Below, piece after piece: positions 9,546-20,797 of a stretch of DNA of 49,153 nucleotides. The DNA comes from Nemertoderma westbladi (Eukaryota; Xenacoelomorpha; Nemertodermatida; Nemertodermatidae). Location of the stretch: assembly GCA_032718475.1 (NCBI GenBank), contig JAUCBJ010006594.1:1-49153 (forward strand). Reading direction: 5' to 3'. Positions within the stretch are counted from its first letter, which is position 1. The number at the start of each line of letters is the position of its first letter. A program made the position numbers and the translations under genes. Under the pieces are notes generated by a model. That model did not search any database, was not told the origin of the DNA, and saw nothing but the letters and a program-made list of their open reading frames with translations.

Positions 9546-10915
9546 AAATGCACAAATTCCAGCTAGATGCTGTTACCCGTAGCTGATCATCCACCTGTCT
9601 TTGGTTCCAATCTTTCACGTAAGCTTTGATCTCATTATTGGCGCCAATGAAGTTCGTTCCCTTGTCGGATCTCATCGTGTTGCTAGTTCCAAAACGAGCA
9701 ATCTGTTGGCGTAAACTCAGTATGAAGCTGTTGGTAGATAGATCGTTCACCATATCTAGATGGATCGCTCTACAAGTCATATAGACAAAGATGATACACC
9801 ATTGCTTGATTATAGTCCTAGCACGATATACTTCAATAGGGCCAAACAAATCCACACCAGTGTTAGTAAAGGGTGGTTCATAGAAGCTTACTCGTTCCCT
9901 AGGTAATTCTGCCTCTCACTGTGTTAAAGGCCTACTGAATGCTTTCCTACAGGGTATACATTTCCTAAGAACTTGGTTCAGAGCTCTACGGGGTTTATGG
10001 AAGTAATAGCGAGTTCGAATTTCGCTAAGAACTCGTTCTCTACCAGCATGGTAAAGCCTACTGTGAACATCTACAATCATCTTGATTTGTATTTCAAGAT
10101 TTCTAATGAGTATGGGAAACTTAGTGTCAAAGGACAATGGAGCATTAGTTAATCTCCCTCCGACACGTATTAACCCATCTATCATTGTGCTAGAGAAACG
10201 ATCCCTTAAGCGCATCTGTGGATTTCTCAACAACAGGAAATACTTATCGGAATCTTCATAGCATTGCAGGAGTCTCAGTATCTGCTTATTGGTGTCCTCA
10301 TGCTCTTGGTAACTGATCTTCTCCGTCAGAAACCTATAAGACACCTTATAAGTGGGAAGGTCTTTAATAGCATGGACCTTTTCGGATATTATTGGAGCGG
10401 TATCACTTGCGATCTTCGTCCTGGAATAGTGATGATGGAAACATCTTTTCAGATACACGATGGCCTTACAAAGCCGATTCCAGAGCTATAATGATTTATT
10501 GTTCTCTGCAGAAGAGGGGAGAGTCCTTGCGAGACATCTGGTGTTTCAGATTTCCAGTCTCTTTCTCTGATTTCTACAACAGATTTGTTCGTGGTGGGGG
10601 AGTTTAGATCCACAGCGTCGTCCCGGAGATGTGTAGTACAGACAGATCTATCACGGGTTTAAATAACTTTGATTTACTCGTCCGGGTTTTAGGTTTGACT
10701 TTCTCCGCTCCCTTGGCTTGTCTAATTTCCGCCGTGGTGAGATGAGGAGGCCATTCATCCTCTTCTTTACTTAGGAAGTCGGGTCCTCCTAACCAGTCTG
10801 GAGTATCTATCAGTTCTTGAGGAGTTGCTCCTCTGGAGGCGATGTCGGCTGGATTGATCGTCCCAGGGCAATGTCTCCATTGATCTACATTAGAGCGACT
10901 AAGTATAATAGCTAC
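9546..10915 (-). pseudogene. pol: Element B pol: RNase H end and truncated integrase
   Basis: After a TGA at 10914-10916 the frame continues through the NPADIASRGA motif that closes the BEL/Pao RNase H. It then passes several stops before the segment at 10458-9916, which contains the integrase H2C2 zinc-binding region (HSRLYHAGRERVL and CIPC). After another in-frame TGA near 9914 comes the integrase core start GVDLFGPIEVY and RSDKGTNF, giving two of the three DDE acidic residues. At about 9546 the core stops: some 2 kb, including the third catalytic residue and the C-terminal DUF5641 region, is deleted by comparison with element C (35268 to about 37312). Confidence 0.8.
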
Positions 10916-12103
10916 TCAGTTGGTAACGAAGATGCTGAACTGACAGACTTCATTTGTTATATACTCCAGAACGAGTAAAGCATCAGTCCAATAGACAGTT
11001 TTCTCCAGTGGATAGTCGATCTGTTCTGTTACATTCCGGCCGATGGCTGTAGCGTATAGAGTCGCCTTTGACTCCGCTAGAGGAACTCGTAGTTTGTTGT
11101 TTATCAAGGCCTTAGAGGTAACCAAGGCAACTTTAATTCCATCCGGAGTTTCAACCCTCAGGTAGGCTACTATACCTATTCCCATATCGCTGGCATCTCC
11201 AAACACATGTAGTTGATAGCAATACGTGGGGAGAACGTGACCAAAATATGAACAGGAAATCGTAAAGTTCTCGATGGATGGTAGAGAATCTTCCCATTTC
11301 ATCCACTTCTTGAGTAGTTCTCCCTTAAGTGGATCATCCCACGAGTGGTTTTCGAGCCACATTTGTTGCACTAAGCTCCGCGCAACTAATATAACTGGGC
11401 TAATAAATCCCAATAGATCGAAATAAGTGCTCAGGATACTTAGACAAATCCGTTTAGTTCTAACTGGATTATCTCGCTGTTTTAACTGGAAAAACAAGAT
11501 ATCTCCCTCCGTGTCCCATTTTAAACCAAGCGTCTTGGTTTCCGGAAGATTGTCCTTGATGAGGTCCAGATCTTTAACACCTCGGTCTTCTACCGGGATC
11601 GATTTCAGAAACTCACGGGAGTTACTAGTGAATTTGGTTAGCCGAAACACACCACGTTGCAAGCACTCTACCGTTCCCTTGGCAACATCAATGGCTTCTT
11701 CCACCGATGGGAGGAACTTTAAATTGTCGTCCATGTATATATCCCGTTTGATGTTGTCGATAACCGCTTTAGAGAAGGCATCTCGGTTGTCATCGGCAGT
11801 GGTACGTACTACGGAACAAGTGTTCGAGGGGCTCGAGATGATCCCAAAAGCCTGGATGGTCATCTAGTACTCCACCGGTTTTCTGTTGAGGTCTCCTTCA
11901 GGCCACCACAGAAATCGTAGGCTGTCTCGATCCCTATCCAGCGCCTTGACTTGTAAGAACATGCCTTCTATATCTGAAGCGAAAGCGATAGAATATTACT
12001 GCAGTCTTAATAATATTCCCAACAAGGATTGGAGTAAGTTGGGTCCCGGCAACAGTTCTGAGTTCAGGGATTGACCCATGTAAAGGGCGGAGCCATCAAA
12101 CAC
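10916..12103 (-). pseudogene. pol: Element B pol: reverse transcriptase and RNase H
   Basis: The frame 11863-10916 carries DIYMDDN (the YMDD polymerase site) and VFGDASDMG with a downstream WTDALLVLEYI, the acidic RNase H sites. Upstream, between 12103 and 11863, the frame is intact in sequence but has a TAA near 11998 and a TAG at about 11864-11866 where copy C has sense codons. The C-terminal end is a TGA where copy C has AGA. This is a typical dead copy by point mutation. Confidence 0.8.
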
Positions 12104-14091
12104 TACCGGACTTCGTTGGGTTTACCGGGCTTGGGAACGTAATGATGTGTTAGATAATACGTTCTCTCCATTATGGGTGTTTCTTCTGGAACTCGCTCCG
12201 CGTATCCCTTATCAATAAATTTCTTCAGCTGGGTTTTATACATTTCCCTGGCTGGAACGTTGGCCGTAAGACGCCGATGTAGTTGCACGATTCTCTTTTC
12301 CGCTAAAGGTCGGTTATTTATAAAGTTAGGTTCTCGCTGTCGGAACGGAAGACCAATCTCATAGCGACCTTCATCCTTCAGATAACGGGTTGTCGTTTCC
12401 TGAATCTGCTTGGCTCTCTCTTCCTCGACAGACAAGGCTTTGTCGTAGGAATTAGGCTCTACGGCTTCTTGAGTAAAGAATCGTACGGCATGTTCATCAC
12501 GAATTTTCTTATTGTATCGATCTATCACTTCGTTTAATTCGTCATTATATATGAATTGTCCACCATGTTGATCGATAAGATGGCACAAGTTTACTTGGTT
12601 TAACCAAGTTTTATTTTCGGTGAGGAGGTCGATTGTATTTTCCTCGTCATATAATTGGTTAATATCGTCATTATCTGAGGAGTATGGTGTTCCCTCAGTT
12701 GTGGTTTCTCCCTCACTGATTTCTTCTTCCCATTCACTCACCTGATGTATCCTCTCATTAGGGAGTCTTTCCATTAGGGTTCTACGGGAAGGTCCAGTGA
12801 AGTACCAACCTACTCTCGTTCTTCCCGCGTACGTTTGTAATGGTTGCGGTCGAGCAGGCCGTTTTTCTAATGTCTCAAGCGCTTCGTGCGCATTTTGGCC
12901 GATTAATATCTGCACCCCTGGGTAATCGGTGTTGAATCTAGGGATATCATGTTGCTGGGTAAAATGGTCTTCATCCCAGTTGTAAGGTTCCACTTGGCAA
13001 GTAGCAAAGTTCTTTATCGCCACCATTTTTACCGACCTTATGCTATGTTCTCTTAGTTCATCCTGGGGAGTGGACAACGCACTCACGTAGTAATCTGTGG
13101 CTACTGTGGATTTCCAAACCTGCATAATTCCTGAAAGGTTCAACTTAGTTCGGAACTTGGGTTGTCCAGCAAAGATGTCTTCGGCTAATTCTTTGTCGAT
13201 AAATGTACCTGTGCTGCCGGAGTCAAGGAGGGCGTTTACTATCAGGCTCTTCCCTAGCCCATGGACTCTCAGCTGCACCACAGGAAATTCCCGGATTCCG
13301 ACAGAGGAAGTTGGCGCTTTCCAAGATGGTTGTCGGTCCGGAATAGTCAGTCGAGGATCTTCCATTTCTGATTCAGTCTCGTACGTAAACGCTCGATACA
13401 CAGCGGTGTTTATCATATAACAGGATTCATTTTCGTCGGATAATTCGTCCGTGTAGAATCCTTCCATCTCAGAGCTGTGGTCAGTGTCGTTCACATCACT
13501 GAATTTGACATATAGTTCGGGCTCACTTACCTGACTCGTGCGGGTTCTGTCAAATTCTGTGTGCAGCAAGATATGATGTTTTGCGCCGCACTTAGCACAC
13601 CTAGCATCGGAGTAACAGGTCCGTCGTTGGTGTCCTCGTCTGAGACAATTATAACACAACCGCTTATCCCACATGACATTACGTCTATCCTTAAGGGATT
13701 TCTTCAAGAATTCATCACACCCACTCAAGCGATGTGGCCCGTCGCACAATACACATTTGGGCTTGATTTTACTTACTTTAACCTGTGCTATGTTGTGCAC
13801 ACTTGTTCTTTCCTCGGGCTTTCTTCTATGAATTCTCTTAGGAGACGTATGAGGAGTTGTTACATGTTCTCTCCTGTCACTGGTTCGAGACTTAGACTTA
13901 CTTACGTCTTTCCTCGGTTTGTTGACATAATAAGATCTTTCGGTGTCTTTCCCGCTGTTCTCCTCGTATGAGGTTTGGCTTTCGCCGTCGTCTGTATAAC
14001 ACACTGGTGTTACCTTTCTCCTAGAAACGGGTTATTCACTCACCTTACTTTCTGGTGTCTTCTCTCTGGACTGCTTTAGGAGCTGTAATCT
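12103..14091 (-). pseudogene. pol: Element B pol: zinc knuckles and aspartic protease
   Basis: The 633-codon open segment begins at the GTG at 14004 in the same phase as the C copy. It contains a CxLCDGPHRLSGC unit, a classical CYNCLRRGHQRRTC zinc knuckle and CAKCGAKHHILLH (about residues 85-150). The retroviral-type protease motif ALLDSGSTGTFID lies at about residue 260. It ends at 12103 by a one-base deletion relative to C (the KPxEVR region), which shifts the RT out of frame. The protease would cut the Gag-Pol precursor inside the particle. Confidence 0.8.
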
Positions 14092-14102
14092 TACCTCTCT
14101 GT

Positions 14103-14757
14103 TTAAGAATGACAGAATGTCCGAATCATGGTTGGATCTCTATGTTGCTGGTCCATCAAATAGAGAACCTTTTTGTCCCAGCGAGTACCTACTCCACCCT
14201 TTGGCAAAGTTGATGCTAAGGCTCCTACAACCATATAATTATGGTATTCTTGAGACTTACCTAACCAGTCTAACTGTCTACAGATCTCCTGAATCTCATC
14301 GGAAAACTCTATAATCCCGCTGCTAAGAAACTTTCGGGGCACCATTAATTTCGCATACAGATACCTAGCTATGTTAGTCCTATTACCATACCTGATGTTT
14401 AGTGTATCCCAAACTTGTCTTAATCCGTCTGGATGTCCAATAAACTTTAACGCCATTAACTTGGGAGGTCCTTCCAGGCACTCGATGAGGAATCTAAGTT
14501 TTTCTCCATTAGATAGTACAGAGTTCTGTATGTTATCTTTATAATATTCATTAAAAGATAACCATTTCATCTCATCTCCATTGAACTTGACGACCTCTCC
14601 CACCTTTACCACTTGACGGGCTTCGGTTCTAGCCATTTGACGTGTAAAACTTTCTTGAGCCATCGTATTATTTAATGTCAAGTTATCAGTATATAAATTT
14701 CTCGGATTATGATCAGATCTGTATGGGATATCATTATCAACAGGTTTATAATTTCCC
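14103..14757 (-). pseudogene. gag: Element B gag, C-terminal DUF1759 part
   Basis: This is gag sequence directly continuing from 16311 once the piggyBac-like insertion is ignored. KFNGDEMKWLSFNEYYKDN and GEKLRFLIECLEGPPKLMAL mark the DUF1759 domain typical of BEL/Pao Gag. The frame is shifted by one extra base near 14125, so it ends early at 14103. A TAA is also present at the gag-pol junction, one codon later than the TAA in copy C. Confidence 0.8.
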
Positions 14758-14761
14758 TTAA

Positions 14762-16306
14762 CCCTATTAAACCCGGGGGGGGGGGTCAATATGACCCCTC
14801 CCGTGGTTTTTTTATTATAATTCTGAAACAAACGCAGTTGGGAATCTGAAATTTTATGGCTTTTCCTAAAAATCTATTGTCTTCCTAGTAGTGAAAACCG
14901 TTTTCAAAAATATTGGGTAGTTATCGAGTTATAGCACCATTTTTAACCCTACTTTTGGCACTTTTTTTGAGACGTTTTTTGAAAATTATATTTCATTAAA
15001 TATGAATTGTAACATCTCTATTTTTGATTTACACCGGTTTTTTTGTGTTAGCAATTGGATGGAATTCATATAAATTGATTTAGAAATTTCAAACTTGCTT
15101 TTTTCTGGGGTACCAAATTTTGGTGCCAGCACCAAATTTTGAAATATGTCAATTTTGAAAATTGATTGTTTGAAACTTGTTTTTTACGCAATTGGGACTT
15201 TTTGGGGTTTTCGTTTCGATGAAATATATACGATTGGACCAAGCGTATCAAACTTGTATTTTTCGGTGCTGTGTGCAATTTTTGGTGCTAACACGAAATT
15301 TTGAAAATCCATTCAATAGATAAAATTGCTTGTGACATTTTATTTCTTGTGTTTTAGAGGTTTATGGCTATTCTGAATTCAATGGAATATATAATTATCG
15401 AACTAGACATCTCAAACTTGTATTTTTCGGAAGTGGGTGCAAAAGTGGTGCTAGCACCAAATTTTGAATACCATCAAATATATAAATTGATTGTGTCATC
15501 TTGTTTCTTTCATTATACGGGTTTGTGAGGGTTCTGAATTTAATGGAATCAGTAAAAATTCATAAGAGTTTTCAAACTTGTATTTTTCGCCGGTGGGTGA
15601 AAATTGTTGCCAGCACCAAATTTTGGAAAATGAGTAAATTTATCAGTAGATAGTATCGTCTTGTTTCTTGCGTTATACGGGTTTATGAGGGTACTGAATC
15701 CGATGGAATCAATAAAAACAGCACTGGACATCGCAAACTTGTACTTTTTGGTGATGGGTACGAAATTTGGTGCTAGCACCAAAATTTGCCCAATTACGCC
15801 GAAAAATACAAGTAACAATAATCTGGCATATTAGAAATGTATTCCATTAGAATCAGCGCCCTAGAAAACCTATAAATGTGAATTTATAGCATCGTATAAG
15901 TGAATTAAAAATTTTGTGTTCTAACTGAAAAGTGCTGGTTACTTGTTTTTTTCATTTTTTTCCTACGCAGAGGACTAAACAGCCATTTATAGTAATCATA
16001 TCATTTTTAAATATTTTCCAATGTATTTTGCGCACCAAAAAACCTGTATTGAAAAACAATTAGCCGAAAAATGTAACTTTCAAATTTTGTGAAAATTGTG
16101 CACTACTTGTAATTTTGGTGCTGCAATATTACCACACCAGTACATTTTTTCGAAAATTTTTTTTTTGGTCGTATCCACACTACTGATACCTACGTACAAA
16201 CAAAAACTCAGGCGTTTTCGTAAAAATTTGTAGATTTTAGAGGGGGGGGTCAATATGACCCCCTCCCGGTATTTGTACAACATTTTACAGCCCGGTACTA
16301 ATAGGG
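14762..16306. mobile_element. Non-autonomous piggyBac-like element inserted in gag B
   Basis: A 1545-bp insertion flanked by TTAA on both sides (14758-14761 and 16307-16310). Element C has a single uninterrupted TTAA at the matching place in gag (about 29925). The ends are 16-bp imperfect inverted repeats, CCCTATTAAACCCGGG on the left and CCCTATTAGTACCGGG read inward from the right, 13 of 16 matching. TTAA duplication and CCCT ends are the hallmark of piggyBac transposons. Both subterminal regions carry a G-run followed by GTCAATATGACCCC. There is no transposase; the short minus-strand frames inside are shadows of a tandem repeat. Confidence 0.85.
15000..15830. repeat. 161-bp internal tandem array of the piggyBac-like element
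   Basis: CAAACTTG recurs at 15090, 15249, 15413, 15573 and 15734 (steps 159, 164, 160, 161). Each is followed by a TTTTTC-rich run, a GGTGCYAGCACCAAATTTTG-type word (GGTGC-AGCACC is itself an inverted repeat), and a GAATTTAATGGAATC-type word. There are about five imperfect units. Confidence 0.85.
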
Positions 16307-16310
16307 TTAA

Positions 16311-17780
16311 TAGGGTTTACTATAGGAGTTTCTACTTCACTAGCAGTATAGATGCGCATGTAGGCTCCACTCCACACCTTGCGCATGAACTACTTCAGAC
16401 CTAACAGGTTGACACATTGTTACAGGGGGTGGTGGTATACCCATTTGTATATTTACTAATTTATCGCGCTCTAAAGCGATACTTTGTTGCACTTCTTGCA
16501 ACTCTAACCTACTCTCTCTCACTGTTCCCTTTAACTGCTGAACAGTCCCTTCCAACTCTCGGACCTGCTGGGAAGAACGTTGTTGATGTTCTTCTAGCTG
16601 CCCGAGCAGGCGATTCATCCCCCGCCGTCCCTCGTCCACCCACTCAACTGCTGCCGTGGGAGCCGCCAATGTGGTAGCTAGGTGACGCGTGGGGACGACG
16701 GGAGACAAGTCATTTATGTCTTGCTCGGCGTCCAGGACCGGGAGTGATTCAGGGGCTAGTCTACTGGGCACAGGTAGTTTAGTACTGTGCAAAGGGAATT
16801 TAGAGTTAGGTTCTGTAAGTACAGGGGTCTCTATCACTGGAGTGACTTCAATGACAGGCCTAATTATTTTGGGCTCATCTACTATAGTAGGGAGTCTTTC
16901 TACTCTAATAATTTGGTGTGTAGTCTCAGGATTACTTAAATCTACATTAGCTAGTTGCCTTCTCACCGCAGGAGGTAAATTAGGTAACTTCTGGCGGTGT
17001 GGCGTTCTTCTACGTCCGCTTGAACGAGATTTATTACCTCTACCTTCGGGATCTGTTGTATCACACTCATCGGAGGAGGTAAATCCCTGTCTTCTGAGAG
17101 TAGATCGACTCAGTAACTGCATATGAGTAGCTGTCCTTTGTTTCTTCAAGTAATCTTGTTTCGCCTGAAGGTTCTCCAGCTCTAGTTGGGTAGTCGCTTC
17201 AGATGCCTTCAGTTCTGCATCTGCCACTGCCGCCTTTCTTTCAGCCTCTGCAGCTAACGCCTTCCTCTCAGATTCTGCCGCTGCTGCTGCTGCTTTTCTT
17301 TCAGATTCCGCCGCTGCTGCTGACCTTCGGTCTTCTATTTGCCATTTCTTTAATTGTTCTTCTTGATCCATTGCCATGAGGATGCTTTCATCAAATTTAG
17401 CCTGCTCCGCGGCTAATATTTCTGCATCTAACGAGTCCAACACAAATTTGGCTCCCTCACTATTAGGATGAAGTCCAGCTAGCCGTCTCCTTAGCTCTTT
17501 GTCACCTATAAATCGTTGATTGTCCGACAGATAGATGTCAATAGCATCCTTCTTCGCCTTCCACTTGAGAAAAGGTAGCGTCTGTTGATTCTCCGTGGGT
17601 CGCGCGCTCAGTTAGCTGAACTTTCCATTGTGTCGTTTCCTGGACTTTAAGACTCACCCGTTGGAACCAAGTCTTTACGGCTACTTGCAACGACGTGTCT
17701 TGGCTTCTCTTCGAGGCTTCCTCAAAGGCTGAAAGGATTAGTCTGATCCGTAAGATTCGTTCTGGCACTTGATAAAGCAA
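16311..17780 (-). pseudogene. gag: Element B gag, central coiled-coil part, N-terminus lost
   Basis: The 17780-17538 segment (YQVPERILRIRLILSAFEEASKR) matches residues from about 235 of the C gag. The first ~230 residues, including the start, are deleted, and the leader abuts directly. A deletion of about 24 bases near 17545 shifts the frame into the segment ending at 16340. This holds an Ala/Glu/Lys-rich coiled coil, shorter than in C, then the Pro-rich linker (IVDEPKIIRPVIEVTPVIETP) and the block ending in SEVVHAQGVE. It is broken at the TTAA site by the piggyBac-like element. Confidence 0.8.
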
Positions 17781-19571
17781 ATAAATTAAAATAAAAATAA
17801 ATTACTTCTCATTATCCTGTAACCTTGGAGAGTTGGTTAGTTCTACAGCAGTACAGTACCGGTAGCTGAGTAGGCCTACATCAGTACATTGGTAATATAC
17901 TCTACACTGTGCCCGGTAATTGCCGGTAAATGCCTACATCTGTCTGCCTGTACAATGTATAGTCTGTACATGTCTCTACAGCACTAGGCCTACTGCAGTA
18001 CTGGAACAGGCTGACAGACAGACTGCTGGACTAGTAACAGGTACAGGCCTAACCGAACAGCTGATCGGGCAACTCTGATCAGGTAATTTATTTTGGAGGA
18101 TGTGGAAAACCGCCATTTAATTTAAATATATAATTGACATCTTACAGTTGTATGATTAAGTCCGCTACTTTCCCAAGTGTGTTATTTTTTTGTGTAGATT
18201 TTAATTACAGCTATGTTCGCCTATGTTCCGCTTGTATTCTATTGTGTTCTGCTGTGTTCTACTGTGTTCTGCTGTGTTCTGTAAAAAGAACTATCCCTGA
18301 ACGCTCTCAGTGGAGTGCTACTTGTTGGACACTATTACTGATAATTCTACTTTACTAAGTTACTTATCACTACAAATTACTTACAATTACAGTTTGAGAT
18401 TACAATCTCTAAATAAACAATAACAAGTTACACGTATAATTTGTTAGGGTAATTTTACAAGAAATCTACAAACCAGCCTAACAAGGAGTTAGAATTTCTG
18501 GTTCTTACAAACTGACAGGAATCTACGGTATTTGAAAACAATAAAGTAGTAGTAAGTAAGTTGCGTTGTCCAGATAAGAAAATACCACCGTCTGACGACT
18601 TATAGTCTTAGATAAGTACTACGTTATGTACCCAGAGTGTCCTTACCTAGAGGTTAATTACCGAAGCCAACCAGAGCTAACATGCCTATTAACCACTTTA
18701 CAACACAAATATACTGCCTACACACAAAATTACTTTCGGAAAGCACTGTACGCTAAACCCTAAATTAGGTACAAGTACTTATACAACAAATAACCAGCAG
18801 TTAAATATACTTGAACAGCCAAAAGAACCACGGTATCTGCTGGAGTGATCGGGGCACAAAATCACCAGTCTTTACCTACGCCAAGCAGCCCTGATGTAGT
18901 ACCGGGGTTAATTTAACTATAACGGTATGTATAACAAGCACAATTACTGTAGGAATGAACTTGGGGAGTTGGAGGTTGTGAATACTCGCATAGACTCTGA
19001 ATAATAAATATTAAGCTACCCATGCAGACTATTCAAATAAAATACAGACCAAATGCTGGCAGACTACTGTCAAGCCTAAATAAACTACAGTATATGCAGA
19101 CTCCGAAATGGTTAGTTAGTAGGCGTTCTAACCGAGTACTATGACTTATTCTTTCAGGGGGGATTTACCTTACAGCACTGGATGCCCCCACCTTCCTAAC
19201 TAGCACTTTATCGGACAGACACTCTACACACACTGCAATCGCTTCAGACCTAACAACAGTTAGACAACAATCCGGCCTACAAATTATTTGTACAATCTGA
19301 GCAGGCTTACATGCCTTCTGCTCAATATTATACTTACAGATAAATAAAACTGACAGAAATAAGTAAAATCCCAATAAAAAACCAGGGCTGCAGTCCCCGA
19401 TTAAATATCAAGACCTACCGGTGTATAATTATCACAATCGAAATAATACTGCTGCACTTGCCTGTAAGTACCGGTTTGGGTGGTTAGGCAGTTAGGCCTA
19501 CAGCTTACCGTCCGACCGGTACATTCGACTTTATTGCCCACGGTGCAATAAAGAAACTTGAAATCTATTAT
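17781..19571 (-). other. 5' leader of element B
   Basis: This 1.8 kb stretch without a gene is homologous to leaders A and C, for example around 18300-18560 and 18830-19000. It lacks the second unit of the 286-bp duplication and the clear ACCGGT array, and it differs from A and C over the 300-400 bp nearest gag. Confidence 0.7.
18213..18282. repeat. 10-bp minisatellite, about seven units
   Basis: The TGTGTTCTGC-like decamer is repeated: three diverged units (TATGTTCGCC, TATGTTCCGC, TTGTATTCTA), then four close ones ending at 18282. Confidence 0.85.
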
Positions 19572-19971
19572 TGTTCGCACTTTTAGACCTTTAGCAGTTT
19601 AACCTGCCAATTTTAGTTGTCCTCTTGTTTATAAATCGACTTTAGCCTATATCAATTATTAAATGTACTGAAGTTACATCAGCCGAAGCCAGTCTGTGCG
19701 CGATCATTCACCCACAGTTAAGGGAGACTGGATTCGGATTCCTTGATAGTTATTGCAGGGTAGACCTACTGTATTATTCGATTGATCGTTACTATATAAT
19801 CTCTGACAATATATTTACTTTCGGGGAAATATTAACAGTTCCTTTTAGGACGTGGCGCTTTCAGTATAAAAACAGAGTTATGACTTATACTAATCACAAC
19901 TAGATGGCCACAGAGTTTCGTAAATAGCGCATTCTTTAGGAAATGCTTTATTATCTTTCACACTACTTCAC
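19572..19971 (-). repeat. Truncated 5' LTR of element B
   Basis: Nearly identical to 6554-6971 of the 3' LTR over about 400 bp. It then stops abruptly at CACTACTTCAC, after which 19972 onward is unrelated. Roughly two thirds of the LTR (the U3 side) is missing, so the target-site duplication of B cannot be checked. Confidence 0.85.
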
Positions 19972-20335
19972 TATCCCATTCCAACACAACCTGAAGAAAC
20001 ACTTTTTAGATAAACTTACATCCACGGATAACTCGGTGTTCACAATAACATCGTTTTTTTCGATAATACGAATAATTGGTTTAATTAAAAAAGTTTAAGT
20101 GTTGCTGCAGGTATAAATCCTGCCTTTAAAATTACTCATTTTACCAATTTACCCAAATAACTGTATTTTATCAGTTACGGTGTTATATTAATAATTTCTT
20201 ACAGATTATTCTTCAGTGAAAGGTTCATACGCCATCTAGTGCTATCATACCTGTATTTGAACTTATTTGTCGTTAAGGAACATCAATAGAGTGAGTGATC
20301 TACTAGGATCGGCATGCTGCATTGCAGCTGCATTT
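19972..20335. other. Unassigned flank of element B
   Basis: AT-rich DNA with no gene or repeat that I can recognise. It contains CGCCATCTAGTGC at about 20230. Confidence 0.4.
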
Positions 20336-20797
20336 TTAAGAATGCTGTGCCGGCTTGTCAACAAAATTGCACCGCCACAACTCCTTATCACCCATGACAT
20401 TTGCTAGATCATCCGCATCTTTAAGGCCAGTGTCCTTTAAGATGCGTCTCAAGAAAGTCATGGGCTGTCCACCATGCTTATTCACTCCATGAGGCTGCCA
20501 AAGTACAAGATTATGCACTGGCTGGTCCTCACGGCGAAAGCAATGTCCTGCAAAGCGGAGGCGATTTTGTTCTAGTGTCAAGCTTGGGGGAACCAATGAG
20601 ACACCTCCAATGTTATATAGTGTCTGGTTGGAGATGTGTGCATTGTACTTGACACAATGTACCCGGCGTAGCATTCTTGTGAATGTGCCATCCAGAGATT
20701 TGGTGTCCTCAGCAGTTAGAGCCCAGCATGGACTCCCGTAGAGGAGTACTGGAACTACTGCTGCTCTAAACAATCGGACCTCATGAGTGTTCTCCTA
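20336..20797 (-). pseudogene. Second non-LTR retrotransposon reverse-transcriptase tail
   Basis: The protein contains VRLFRAAVVPVLLYGSPCWAL, TRMLRRVHCVKYNAHISNQTLY and NRLRFAGHCFRREDQPVHNLVLW. This is the characteristic C-terminal stretch following the RT domain of RTE/CR1-like endonuclease-reverse transcriptases abundant in invertebrates. An in-frame TAG lies just upstream, near 20797, and no polymerase motif is present. It is therefore a 5'-truncated fragment, of a different family from the relic at 4567. Confidence 0.8.

Noticed and set aside
15066-15818. Short minus-strand frames inside the piggyBac-like element
   Set aside because: They follow the 161-bp repeat period and show no transposase motif.
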